In this document: positions 1-9,497 of the stretch, piece by piece
Numbering within the stretch: the first letter of the stretch is position 1
Layout: each line of letters begins with the position of its first letter
DNA from: Leishmania donovani
Lineage: Eukaryota > Euglenozoa > Kinetoplastea > Trypanosomatida > Trypanosomatidae
Direction: 5' to 3'
Assembly (NCBI RefSeq): GCF_000227135.1
Contig: NC_018262.1
Span: forward strand, 1,635,278 to 1,699,277
Length of the DNA: 64,000 bases
Program-made: the position numbers and the translations under genes
The notes under the pieces: generated by a model
Told to the model about the DNA's origin: nothing
The model's database searches: none
What the model saw: the letters and a program-made list of their open reading frames with translations, nothing else

Positions 1-948
1 GAGTTCTACGAGGTGGCCCTCGCCCAGTCTCCAAACAATGACGAGGTATTGGAGGCCTATGCGGAAGTCATGATCCACAACGTCCAAGACATCCCTCGCG
101 CTCGGCAGATGCTTCGCCATGCGATCGACATCAACCCGAACCAGGGGTACGTGAAGTACCTGAACTTAGCGCAACTGTGCGAGGCAGAGGAGGCACTCAA
201 GTGCTACGAAAAGGCGTACGGGATTGCAAGCCTCATGCTGCACGGATGCCGAAAGAAGAAGATGAAGAAAACACTGCAGGAGACCATGGCGACCATGTGC
301 TGCGCCGTGGCCGAGCTCTACCTGACTGACCTCTGCTTCGCAGAAAATGCCGAGCAGCAGTGCGAGCAGGCTGTGAACCGCGCACTGGAGCTGAATAACG
401 ATATTGTGGAGCCGCACCAGCTGCAGGCGTCCCTCCGCCTGAGTCAATGCCGCCCCGACGAGGCGCTACAGTCGCTGCGCCGTGCTGTAGACGCAACACA
501 TCGCCTCGGCGAGGAGCATCAGCCCACGTACGAGTCTAAGATTGAGCTAGGCCGACTTCTGATGCAGGTTGACCCAGCCGAGGCTTTTCAGTTCCTACTG
601 GAAGTGCTCCAGTATGGGGACAACAACCCCTACGTGTGGTTCCTGCTCGGCGAGAGTGCCCGTATGCGGGGACGATACGCTGACGCGGCGCGCCTGCTGC
701 GGCGGGCGCGTGTGATGCTAGTGGTCTCCGGCGGCGACGCAACTGCGCTGAGCGAGGTGGACGCCGCCATCAGCATTTTGGTGCAGGAGATGGGTGGCCC
801 GGAGGCGGCGGCGCAGGTGAAAGACCTAGATCACCCCTACCCGCTTGAGCTGCTCGAGGCAGAAGACGACCAGGGCACAGAGGAGGACGGAGACGGCGAC
901 CTGGAAGAGCCGGAGCGAGAGTCGTGCGACGATGAGGACGACGCCTAG
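1..948 (+). CDS. TPR-repeat ribosomal protein L4 assembly chaperone, Acl4-like (5' end outside window)
   Basis: The reading frame is open from the first base, so the true start lies upstream; the visible part is 315 residues. It is built of helical TPR-type repeats (for example the stretches around bases 40-180, 300-430 and 590-720). The motif AELYLTDLC near bases 310-336, followed by a Cys/Glu-containing helix, and the later block ASLRLSQCRPDEAL are what I recognise as hallmarks of the Acl4 family. Acl4 binds newly made ribosomal protein L4 and escorts it to the nucleus. The last ~35 residues are strongly acidic (Glu/Asp), as expected for a chaperone of a basic ribosomal protein. The call rests on remembered family motifs; a generic TPR protein is the alternative. 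Confidence 0.72.
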   Translation, partial: EFYEVALAQSPNNDEVLEAYAEVMIHNVQDIPRARQMLRHAIDINPNQGYVKYLNLAQLCEAEEALKCYEKAYGIASLMLHGCRKKKMKKTLQETMATMCCAVAELYLTDLCFAENAEQQCEQAVNRALELNNDIVEPHQLQASLRLSQCRPDEALQSLRRAVDATHRLGEEHQPTYESKIELGRLLMQVDPAEAFQFLLEVLQYGDNNPYVWFLLGESARMRGRYADAARLLRRARVMLVVSGGDATALSEVDAAISILVQEMGGPEAAAQVKDLDHPYPLELLEAEDDQGTEEDGDGDLEEPERESCDDEDDA

Positions 949-2217
949 TGGTGGTTTTTCTTTTTGACAAGCAAAAAAAAACTAAATAAATAATCTTCTG
1001 CTCTCATCACCACTTCGCCGTTGCACTGCGCCAATCGTGTGTGTTTGTGTAGTTGTGTGTGTGTGTGTGTGCGTGTGGGTGGGTGCCTCGCGGTGTCTCT
1101 CTGTGCTTCTTCATGTCTCTCACGCTTCGCCCTTTGCTTTCGTGGTCTTTCCCCGCACACCACCTCTCCATCTCCCTCTCCCTCTCCCGTTCCTTCGTGC
1201 GGGGTGTGCGTTTTGCGTGTAAACATAGGCGACTAACATCCGTAAGGCTGCCGAAGCACACACACACACACACACGCGTCGAGTGTGGCCTTGAGGAAGA
1301 CACAGGGATGGCGTGGCAAGACGGACACACAGAGGCTACTCTCGTGCGCACAGGTGCAAGTTAGGCGCACCAGGTGATCTTGCGTCGGGCACCGTTTCCA
1401 TCATTTCGGCCTCTCTCTTCTGATCGGCCGCATATCCTGTCAGGGCAGCCGCCTTCGTGAGACGGGGAATAGAGGCGCCAGCTCGCCTCTTGTCCTACCG
1501 CCTCTCCTCGCACCTCCCTCCTCCTGCTGCCCTCTAAAGCGGCGGCGCCTTTATCTGGGCTCATGATCATCTCTTTCTCCTTGATATCCTCTTGCTTCTT
1601 GCTGCATTCGTGTACTGCTGCCTCTTTCCCTCTTTCGTGTCAGCGCGTATCCTTTACATGCATCATCACTGAAAGGGTTCGACGCTGGACTGCGCGTCGC
1701 CGGCAGCGCGGGCACAATAACGGACCTCCCTTCAAGCGAGTGAACACGATTAGGGGGCGAAGCTGCACACAGGCGGCCAATATACGGTTTGGTGCTCCGT
1801 GAGTCTGATTTGGCCGCCCTCCCCCTGCTACAGGTGTGCGCGCGAAGTGAGGAAGCGGCCGAACACGCACGCACAAGCATCACAAGAAGCCACCTGCGCA
1901 TAGATTCATACAACGTGCATAGAGGAAAGGAAGGCGAGGAGGGTGTGAAGGTCAAGGCGAGCGGCACACGGGCCCTCTTTCTCCCCTCCCTCCCATCCCC
2001 ACACAAACACAACTACACATTCACAGGTGCGCCAACAACAAGGGATACCACCTAGCGCTGCTATCTCCACTTGTACACGCCGGTGCCCTCCAGCATTTGT
2101 TTCTTGCCTCTGCATGCATATGTTGCCCTCCCCTTTCCTCCGAAAAAAAAAAGAAAGAGCAACAGTTTACCGCTACGTGTCTTCTTCTCCTTACGCTTCC
2201 TTTGCGCTGTCGCCATC
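949..2217. other. Intergenic/UTR DNA
   Basis: About 1.27 kb with no credible gene. It holds GT/CA microsatellites (1047-1076 and 1257-1276) and pyrimidine-rich patches. The pyrimidine run at 2121-2141 is followed by an A10 run and an AG at 2152-2153, the likely trans-splice acceptor for the next gene. Open frames here are short and follow low-complexity sequence. Confidence 0.6.
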
Positions 2218-5200
2218 ATGAGTTTGTTCACGCAACGTGGACGCGTCGAGGTCTCCTCGGGCGACAGCGAGCCGGACTCGATTGCCTCCACCGTCGTTGA
2301 CTCTGCCGATGAGCTCATCGAAGGGCTCGCTCGAATGGCCTTGGCCGGGCACTACAGCGGCGGACCAAGAGCGTACGAAACTAACCAGCTCCTCCAGGGT
2401 CGGGGAATGTCCCGTCGCCCACGCGAGGTAGCGGAGACAGGACTCAGCATGGGTTCATCGAGACAGGTGATGCCCACGCCTTGCGCGATCACTACTCCTC
2501 CAGCCTATCAAGCATGCGCGCGGTCGAACAGAAAAGGTGGCGCTTTCGTTTCTCCATGCACTGCTCGCGACATGGACGAAGCGGAAAACGACGCGCGCGC
2601 GTTCGAGAAGATGTACCGGCATCTCGCCCGCGAGTACCTGAGAGGAAACAGTAGCGTCTACCACGCGGTCAGCGAGGCAGAGACGGCGGGGTGCGTGGAA
2701 CATGATAGTGTAGCCAGAAGAGGCATTGCAGGTCCCTCGCTTTCCATGAAGCCCTCCCCCGCGTGCAAGCCACGCCGCAAACCAGACGAGCAGGCTCAGT
2801 CGCGGCTTTTGAAGCCGAACCAGGCTCAACTGGCACGACAAGTGGAGAAGTACGAGAGATGCAAGAGGCGCGATGAGGAGGCGCGAAGGTATCCGAAGCC
2901 CGTGCGTGTGCCTGCGGAGGCAGTCAAGCGAGGGACGCGGCTCTTTCTCGAGGCCCAGGCGAGGGCCGACAACGTGAAGCTGGCGCAGGAGGCGCAGGCG
3001 AGGCAGAAGGCTGCACAGGAGACGAAGGAGTGCACGTTTCACCCTTCCGTGTCGGCCTACGCGGCGCGGTTCGCGGCGGGTGGGGCGTACTACCCGTTGG
3101 AGAGCCGGCTGGAGGACCAGGCCGCGCACGACGAGAAGCGACTGCGAATGCGGCTCGAGCGAATGGTGGAGCGCGAGAAAGAGTGCACCTTCAAACCCAC
3201 CCTCTCTCCTGGAACGGAGGAGCTGATGTCAAGCCTGCGCCGCCGCCGCCGCCAACGCTGGCATCACCGCCGCTCTTTCCGCACACCAGAAACGGGCGAA
3301 CGCGCGAGGAGCAACCGGAGTCGGCGAGCGTCACCTCCACGACATGAGCCGTTTGAGCCTGGGGAGCGACTGTACCGCGACGGCGGCGAACGTCTCCTGC
3401 GTCAGCAGGTGCGACTTCAGAGAGCAGCAGCCGAGGAACAGCGCCACGTTGTCGGTGGCGGGCTGACACTTTCTCACGCCGACGCCCAACAGCTGGCCGA
3501 CCGCTTCACAGCTTGGGCGGCGGCGCGTGCGGCGAACCGAGAAGAGCTGCGCATTGCTTTGGAGCAGCAGGAACGCGAAACGCCACGAGCCGCCGCCAAG
3601 CGAGAGGCGACGGCTGGGCGAGGAGGTGGTGCTCTTCGCAGCAGATCTTCGTCGAATTCAAAAGGCCCAACAACCGCGCCACGCTTCGCGCAGCTAGCGA
3701 GGAGCGGCAGTGGTAGCGCTTACCCTGCGGCGACTGATGCCTCGGCGCCGCTGCCGCTCAAGATCAACAACGACTTTGCTTCTCCCGCGGGCTCAATGAG
3801 AGCCTACGTGGAAAACGACAATCTAGCGGCATCGCGGGTGCCGTCGGATAGAGCATGCTCGCCATGGCTTCCCTCAGACGCCGTGTGCCCGGCGACAGCC
3901 ACTAGCTCCCCTCGTAGTCTGGCGGCGCCGGCGGCATGTCCTGCGGCGAACGTGTCGGTGCACAAGGAGCTCCTGCGCATCCGCCTCGGTGCTCTCTTTT
4001 ACAAGTACGCGGTTTCCCCCACAGCTAACGCAGTGTGCCTCGCGCAAGTCAAGCAGCAGGTCCGCTGCTACTACCCAGAAGACTCCGGCATCGCCGCAGC
4101 ACTTGCGTCTTCCTTTGCGGATCGGCAGCAGCCCATCACCAAGACAGAGTTCATGGCAGCGCTCGCGCGCTACGTGGCGCAGTATGGAATACAACCATGG
4201 TGTCTGCCACACCGCAGTGACCCCAATGCGATCGTGGCTGTGCCTTACAGCCCATCAGATTCTTCTGCTGCCGATTCTGCGGGTGCCGTGACGTCGAATG
4301 GCTTGGTGAGCTCTGGTGACTCGCTGGGGGCGATGGATGGCGACGCGCCTGTGTCTACCCCGCCATGGGGGAGAGGGACAGGGGCCGTTAGCAGTGCGCC
4401 GGGTCGCCGGAGTGAAATTGGCTGCTCGGTGGTTGCACCTGCAACGGCACACGCCTCTGAAGGCGCAAGTGACGAAAAGCCGGCTCGAACGCATATCTAC
4501 ACCGTCCCTGTGCAGGCTGACTGCTCTCCGCCGACATCCGCACCCGCCACCGTGACGCCAAGCTGCGCTGCAAAGGCAAGCGTGGCGAACACTGCGGCAA
4601 CACTGAGGCGTGAAGCCTCCGCTGGCAAGTCGAGGGAGCCTCGTTGCGGTAGCTCGCAAAGTCGCGTTGCCTCGAAAGACACGCCGCCAACAAAGATTCC
4701 AACCGCTGCTGCTGACTTTGTGCGCGGGTATGAGGACCACGTGCAGCGGCGGCGTCGCGCCGTCGACCGCGCGCGTGCGGCGAGCGAGGCAGGTCAAAAG
4801 AAGGCGTCGGAGGAGTGCACGTTTCGCCCCACTTTGACTCCTCGCAGCGTGGTGCTCAGCGAGATGAATATGGAGAAACGAATGGCCTACGCGCGTGAGC
4901 TGCAGCTGCGACGACCCGATCTCTACTCGCTCAGTTCTTCAGTGCTGGGGGCGCGGAGCGACGACGATGGCTTACCTCGCGCCGCTCCGTCACAGAGAGA
5001 CGCGCGAGCCTGTGACGCGCTGGCCTCCACGCAGACACCTCCGCCGACACCGTCCACAAAGCACCCATCCGTGTCGCTCTCTAGCACGTCTCCACAGTTG
5101 GACTTCAGTCCATCTTTTGAATTGTCGAGTCCATCCTGCAGCACGCCGCGGCACGACAGCGGAAACGTGTCGTCAAAGCCTGCGGCAACGCCGTCGCCTT

Positions 5201-5538
5201 CACATGAGGAGCAGTTCCCCGGGGAAGCGGGCACGCGTCGAGCCGTAGCCAAGCTAGAGCAGTTGCTAAGCGATGTGGCGGGCAAAGAGCGCTCAACGCA
5301 ACCCGCTCAGGAGGGAGCGAGGGCGCCGCCGCCTTATCCTCCAGTGCACGCGGGCGTTTCTAGTGTGGCACATGACGGTGCGACGACTGCGACGGACGGC
5401 ACCGATGTGACACAGACGCTTTCCACCGCGCCGTTGTCTTGCTTTTTCGCGACGAAACCGGCGCAGGCTGTCTTGTGTGCCGAGGAGAAACATCTTGAGT
5501 CGCGGCACACTGTAAAGGCTGCGCGCGTTGCCAACTAA
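2218..5538 (+). CDS. Large protein with three ECTF(H/K/R)P motifs, function unknown
   Basis: A 1106-residue protein. I chose the ATG at 2218 because the probable splice acceptor (AG at 2152-2153) lies downstream of the earlier in-frame ATG at 2071. Three copies of the motif ECTF[HKR]P[ST][VL] occur at residues ~271, ~322 and ~866, each after a charged, probably helical or coiled segment. Similar ECTF-P motifs recur in protist proteins that I associate loosely with cytoskeletal or flagellar structures; that link is inference. Residues ~583-670 form a compact helical block ending in a sequence resembling a degenerate EF-hand-like helix (PITKTEFMAAL). The remainder is Ser/Ala/Pro-rich and probably disordered. 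There is no signal peptide or membrane segment. Confidence 0.85.
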   Translation: MSLFTQRGRVEVSSGDSEPDSIASTVVDSADELIEGLARMALAGHYSGGPRAYETNQLLQGRGMSRRPREVAETGLSMGSSRQVMPTPCAITTPPAYQACARSNRKGGAFVSPCTARDMDEAENDARAFEKMYRHLAREYLRGNSSVYHAVSEAETAGCVEHDSVARRGIAGPSLSMKPSPACKPRRKPDEQAQSRLLKPNQAQLARQVEKYERCKRRDEEARRYPKPVRVPAEAVKRGTRLFLEAQARADNVKLAQEAQARQKAAQETKECTFHPSVSAYAARFAAGGAYYPLESRLEDQAAHDEKRLRMRLERMVEREKECTFKPTLSPGTEELMSSLRRRRRQRWHHRRSFRTPETGERARSNRSRRASPPRHEPFEPGERLYRDGGERLLRQQVRLQRAAAEEQRHVVGGGLTLSHADAQQLADRFTAWAAARAANREELRIALEQQERETPRAAAKREATAGRGGGALRSRSSSNSKGPTTAPRFAQLARSGSGSAYPAATDASAPLPLKINNDFASPAGSMRAYVENDNLAASRVPSDRACSPWLPSDAVCPATATSSPRSLAAPAACPAANVSVHKELLRIRLGALFYKYAVSPTANAVCLAQVKQQVRCYYPEDSGIAAALASSFADRQQPITKTEFMAALARYVAQYGIQPWCLPHRSDPNAIVAVPYSPSDSSAADSAGAVTSNGLVSSGDSLGAMDGDAPVSTPPWGRGTGAVSSAPGRRSEIGCSVVAPATAHASEGASDEKPARTHIYTVPVQADCSPPTSAPATVTPSCAAKASVANTAATLRREASAGKSREPRCGSSQSRVASKDTPPTKIPTAAADFVRGYEDHVQRRRRAVDRARAASEAGQKKASEECTFRPTLTPRSVVLSEMNMEKRMAYARELQLRRPDLYSLSSSVLGARSDDDGLPRAAPSQRDARACDALASTQTPPPTPSTKHPSVSLSSTSPQLDFSPSFELSSPSCSTPRHDSGNVSSKPAATPSPSHEEQFPGEAGTRRAVAKLEQLLSDVAGKERSTQPAQEGARAPPPYPPVHAGVSSVAHDGATTATDGTDVTQTLSTAPLSCFFATKPAQAVLCAEEKHLESRHTVKAARVAN

Positions 5539-6560
5539 GCGACAGCGAGTGCGGCGAGTGTGTGCTTGTCCGCGGTTCCTTTCTTTTTCTTTCGCAAGTT
5601 GTCTTCTGCCCGTGGATGTCTGCTCTGTACTCGTGTCTCGGAACTGCCATTCGCTTCTCGTGGGAACACAGGCTCGCCTCAGCGTTGCTGATGAGGGAGA
5701 GCAGCGCGTAGGGGAGGGGTGAGCTAGACAGATAGAGGGAGGGGAGAACGGGGGGGGGACTGGATAGCTGCACGATCCCGCGGTGCATCTGGGTCTTCGC
5801 TCCAGCACCGGGTACGCAGCCACACACAGACAAGCGCGCACTGATCGCGCAGTTCTCAGAGAGGCTCAGCGTGGCGTCTTCTTCTCGTCGTTTTTATCTT
5901 TTCCCATTGCTTGCTCTGATTCGTCGTGGCGTGCTTTTCTCGACTTTCCGAATAGAAACGAACGCATACTGCTTCTGAGGGCCACCTCGCCATAGACACA
6001 AGGCTTTCGATCGCGTAGACACATGCGAACTCTATGATGGAGCAGGTGGGGAACTGGGGGGGGGGGCGGTAGGTGCTCCAGGAGAGCCTCCTCCCCTCCC
6101 GCTTCCTCCAAGATTTCTACCTTCTCTCCGGGGAGGAACGTGGGAGGGCCTCTAGACGGCTTCAAATCCCCCCATGCACGCTATGGCTAACGGAACAGCC
6201 AATCTTTTGCATTGTCCTCACAGAAGGCCCACAGAGACATGCTTCCTTTTCGTTCTGGTTTATGGAGGTTGCCAATCTCGGGTTGTTTCTCGGTTCTCTC
6301 GCTCCGCCCTTGCGGGCGCTTGACTTTTTGCTCCCTCTGTATCCTTGCCCTCGCCCTTGATGCTCGCTGTCGATCATCCGTGACGCACGCACGACCTCCT
6401 GTTATCGGAACGCGTGCGTCGCTGCAGCCCACCCAAGCAGCACACGTACACATACACGCGCCACAGCAAAATTTCGCAAACGCGTGACCTCGACTGACTT
6501 GAAGCGCCTTTGTGCTTCACTCTCTGAAGTGTCGAACGAAGCAGTTCAGACCACGTTGCC
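5539..6560. other. Intergenic/UTR DNA
   Basis: About 1 kb between the ECTF-motif gene and SF3B5. It contains G-runs at 5750-5758 and 6056-6066, pyrimidine tracts and short chance frames. I see no gene in it. Confidence 0.6.
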
Positions 6561-6815
6561 ATGGGCGACCCGTTTGTGCGGCCGGGGCTGGAGTATGCTC
6601 CGCATGTGGAGCAGGTTCTGCTGAAGCACGAGGGAACCATGACGCTGGAGACCACCAAGGATGACTGGATGCGGTACCAGCACCGCGACACACTTGCGAC
6701 TATCATTGAGCACCGCGACCAGCTTGAGTACCTGTGTGTTGCAGAGAACCTTCCCCCTGCCAAGATGGAGAGGGTTTTGCTAGAGCGCATGGTGGACCCG
6801 ATCGCAAAGCGCTGA
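6561..6815 (+). CDS. SF3B5: Splicing factor SF3b subunit 5 (SF3b10)
   Basis: An 84-residue protein, almost the length of human SF3B5 (86). The order of family features is kept: an N-terminal helix starting LEYAPHVEQVL, a DDWMRYQHRD segment matching the WLVNQHRD block of the human protein, a YLCVAENLPPAKME segment matching the YFAIAEN block, and a final LLERMVDP. SF3B5 is the small wedge subunit of the SF3b complex, which holds the HEAT-repeat subunit SF3B1 on the U2 snRNP branch-point helix. In trypanosomatids U2 snRNP serves mainly trans-splicing of the spliced leader. The ATG at 6561 sits in a good context (GCCATGG). The gene is followed by a long non-coding stretch with a probable retroposon relic. 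Confidence 0.9.
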   Translation: MGDPFVRPGLEYAPHVEQVLLKHEGTMTLETTKDDWMRYQHRDTLATIIEHRDQLEYLCVAENLPPAKMERVLLERMVDPIAKR

Positions 6816-7319
6816 TGAGCGCATTAGCTGCGGGACGCTTATTCTTTGGATGCGTGGGGCTGCCCTTGAGGCCACGCATGCGTACAGCGTACATGATCGC
6901 CGCTGTGTGCACCTTCACCTGCTTGTTTGCCGGATGTGTGACCGTATGACGTGCCAGAGGAGAGCCGTGCGCCACGTATGGGCTCGATGGCTTGAGCCGC
7001 AGACTAAGAGTACACTTCCCCTACAGCGAGAAACAGAAACGAGGCGAAAAGTGAGGCAACTGCGAAGGGAACGGAGAGGAGGCTTAGCGTGCCCGCTTGG
7101 TGGTCGGGAGGAGCGCAGGTAATCGTATTCGTCAGCTGCAACAGCCGGGGGCAGAGTATGTATTCATGCATACATATATATTTGTGCGTGTATGAAAGGC
7201 AGCTCGTGATAGATCGGCCTAGGTACGCTTGACAGAGCTGTCTCTGCACCGCTCCTCCGGCTCACTGCTTTTTCCTCTTCTACCCGGCATGCCCCCCCCC
7301 CCACTCTGTCCCTGCCCAC

Positions 7320-7759
7320 TGCCGAACCACTTCTAGTGGTGACAGGATCAACGCACCCTACGACGTAGCGAAGCTAGAACGGTGCATCGCGATCGATGAC
7401 GGCCGGTCAGGTCCTGATAGGCTTCAGAGCAACCTGCGACAACGCACAGGTTTCGTACTGTTCACAAAATGGGCAGAATGCCAGCGTGACTCGAGCGTAC
7501 CTCAAAGTGTCTAGTTGCGAGGAACCTGAGCCCCACCCGATGGGGGGGGGTGCACCAGGTGGCGACCAGCATGATGAGGGAGCGGCTGGTGCGTAGTGCT
7601 CGAGGCAGAGGGCCGTGCTCAGAGGACTGTGCCGGCGCACGGCTGTAAAGCGTCTTTCGGGCTGCCTCGCACTACGCGACTGGGGCCTGTGACAGGCCCG
7701 TGGATGATGGGGTGGCGTTGGACTCGTATGACAGAGAACAGACACGTTGAGAAAAAAAA
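7320..7759 (+). mobile_element. Probable SIDER-type degenerate retroposon
   Basis: This ~440 bp stretch differs from the pyrimidine-rich spacers around it: it is GC-rich, G-biased on the + strand, without microsatellites, and ends in an A8 run (7752-7759) like a retroposon tail. Parts of it (around CACGGCTGTAAAGCGTCTTT, and the following segment with a GGCCTGTGACAGGCC palindrome) resemble what I remember of the high-copy SIDER2 repeats found in Leishmania 3' UTRs. SIDERs are truncated, non-coding relatives of ingi/L1Tc retroelements and are linked to mRNA instability. Here it would lie in the 3' UTR of SF3B5. The 5' boundary is approximate, and no second copy was seen in the window. Confidence 0.5.
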
Positions 7760-7948
7760 TTGCCGGCGTGGCTTTCCAGTGATTTCTGCCGACGCACGCT
7801 GCTCTGCAGTCGGGTAGTGCAGTGACGCTTGGACTCTCCTGCTCTCATTACTGCCTCTTCACCTTCTCTTGTCTGCGCTGATACTCGCACCGTGTTTCTG
7901 TCTTCTGGCTCTCTGCTTTTCGTCCTTCTCCATCGTCACGCGCGCGCC

Positions 7949-7951
<3 letters not shown>

Positions 7952-7987
<36 letters not shown>
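7952..7987. repeat. (CA)n microsatellite
   Basis: An almost perfect CA dinucleotide repeat of ~36 bp, just upstream of the splice acceptor for the gene at 8052. Confidence 0.95.
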
Positions 7988-7990
<3 letters not shown>

Positions 7991-8009
7991 TGCACAACGG
8001 CAAGTAGTG

Positions 8010-8030
8010 TTTTTTTTTTCATTCACGAAG
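8010..8030 (+). promoter_or_regulatory. Probable spliced-leader acceptor for the gene at 8052
   Basis: A T10 run (8010-8019) is followed by the first AG at 8029-8030. The first downstream ATG is at 8052, in frame with the long coding region. Confidence 0.5.
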
Positions 8031-8051
8031 CGGTGTGTGCGCGCGGCCAAC

Positions 8052-9497
8052 ATGCGATTCGGAGCGCGTTGCTGTTGCTGCCACGTCGGCAGTGAGCTCG
8101 CAAGGCCACCGAGCCTCCCCACTGCACCTGCCTGTGGCGGCGCACGTTTTGCCCCTCGTACGCAGCGTCGACACCAGACGTACGTGCCGAACAAAGGGTA
8201 TCGTCAACAACCCACTGTCCCGGATCGCATGAAAGATGCAATGTCTACCTTTGGCGTGGATATGCACAACGTGAGCGCCGACGAAGACCCCCCGTACGTC
8301 CAGGAGCATCAGCGGCAGCGGATGGTGCAGGACGTCATGTCCAGTTCACAGAACCTGAAGAGCCTGTCCAAGATGGACCGTCTGCGGTTGGCGCTCGATC
8401 AGGTACGCAACGAACCCGCTGGGCATGAGAAGTGGAACGAGGTGTACCTGTTCTTGCGCACGACGGAAATGTGCACTGAGGTGTTGGCGAACGACTCGGA
8501 CGTGTTTCCGAAAGGCAAGAAGCTCTGGATCGAGATGGAGCAGTGCGAGGAGAAGCGGGTGCCGGGGCTGATGGTGCTGCCGAACGGGATGCCGGTGCTG
8601 CCCATCTTCACCATGGAGGAGTACATGGATTCGTACTTCTCGCGCACCAACGTGTATGAATCGTGCTGGTTCCCTGTGCCGCGCAGCGGCACGCAATGGG
8701 AGGAGTTCTGCAAGCTTCCTTTTCCTGTGTGTGTCACCGGCAGCATTCAACACTTTAGCACCCTGGCGACGGTGGCCCTCGGCAGCCACCAGCTCGGCAT
8801 CCTCGTCAATCCGGGCATGCGCTCCAGCAAGTTCATCACCTACCCCGAGATGGTCACTCTAACGCAGCAGAGACAGCAAAAGAGAAAAAACCGCCGACCG
8901 GCAGTGACGCCGGCTACCAGCGCAGAGGGCAGCACCGCTGCCGCTCCCACAGAAGAGCGTCTCTTTGACGAGAACTTGATGATGACCTTCGACACCAATA
9001 AACTGCCATTGAAACGCCTCGAGCCACATGACCTCGCGGCCTGCATGGCGCAGCGGCCGCCGATTCCACCTGTTGCGGAGCTTGAGCTGCATCTGCTGCT
9101 GCACGTGTATGCCGAGATCGAGGCTGTCTACATCCGCACTGTTGAGCGACCGCGGTGGCGAAGAGTGTTAGGGGCCTCGGAGAAGATGACGCAGATCGAC
9201 GTTGTCTGCAGCCCCCCACGCAAGCCGGACAAGAGCTTCTTTGGGCACCTGCAACAGTGGAGCTTCATGAAAGAGTTCAACAGCGACGTACACGTGGAGC
9301 TGACGAGCCGGGCCCCGGCGCAGGAGGGCTCTACAGATTCCTTCATGCGAATATACTCGAACGAGGCTGATGGTAAGCTACTACGGTCCATGGCCACCTT
9401 CAAAGGACGCACTCTGGCCGACCAACTCGGCTTCAACGAGCCCATCACAGACGGCCACGGCAACAAGCCGTACGAGCGCTACGTGAGCTACTTTTGA
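8052..9497 (+). CDS. Possible mitochondrial protein with SseB-like domain
   Basis: Using the first ATG after the likely splice acceptor gives 481 residues; the open frame extends upstream to 7869 but through the CA repeat and acceptor. The N-terminus is rich in Arg, Ala and Cys with few acidic residues, which may be a mitochondrial targeting sequence. Residues ~120-270 contain a block beginning near EKWNEVYLFLRTTEM, with GMPVLPIFTMEEYM and later GILVNPGMRSSKF. This pattern resembles the SseB N-terminal fold (Trp-rich start, LPVFT strand, NPG turn). A second conserved region follows from ~residue 330 (AELELHLLLHVYAEI) to the end. The function is not known to me, and the SseB similarity is tentative. 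An alternative start at 8229 (MKDAMSTFG) would remove the presumed presequence. Confidence 0.82.
   Translation: MRFGARCCCCHVGSELARPPSLPTAPACGGARFAPRTQRRHQTYVPNKGYRQQPTVPDRMKDAMSTFGVDMHNVSADEDPPYVQEHQRQRMVQDVMSSSQNLKSLSKMDRLRLALDQVRNEPAGHEKWNEVYLFLRTTEMCTEVLANDSDVFPKGKKLWIEMEQCEEKRVPGLMVLPNGMPVLPIFTMEEYMDSYFSRTNVYESCWFPVPRSGTQWEEFCKLPFPVCVTGSIQHFSTLATVALGSHQLGILVNPGMRSSKFITYPEMVTLTQQRQQKRKNRRPAVTPATSAEGSTAAAPTEERLFDENLMMTFDTNKLPLKRLEPHDLAACMAQRPPIPPVAELELHLLLHVYAEIEAVYIRTVERPRWRRVLGASEKMTQIDVVCSPPRKPDKSFFGHLQQWSFMKEFNSDVHVELTSRAPAQEGSTDSFMRIYSNEADGKLLRSMATFKGRTLADQLGFNEPITDGHGNKPYERYVSYF

Larger units (their letters stand above)
6816..8051. other. Intergenic/UTR DNA containing a probable SIDER element
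   Basis: About 1.2 kb. It includes the G-rich SIDER-like element at 7320-7759 (own entry), a CA microsatellite at 7952-7987, and a pyrimidine tract with AG at 8029-8030 serving the next gene. I see no other gene. Confidence 0.6.

Noticed and set aside
2071..2217. Upstream extension of the ECTF-motif protein
   Set aside because: It precedes the likely splice acceptor at 2152-2153 and encodes pyrimidine/A-run-derived residues.
7952..7987. CRISPR-like or other patterned array
   Set aside because: The tandem patterns in this window are simple dinucleotide microsatellites in a eukaryotic genome; there are no spaced repeats.
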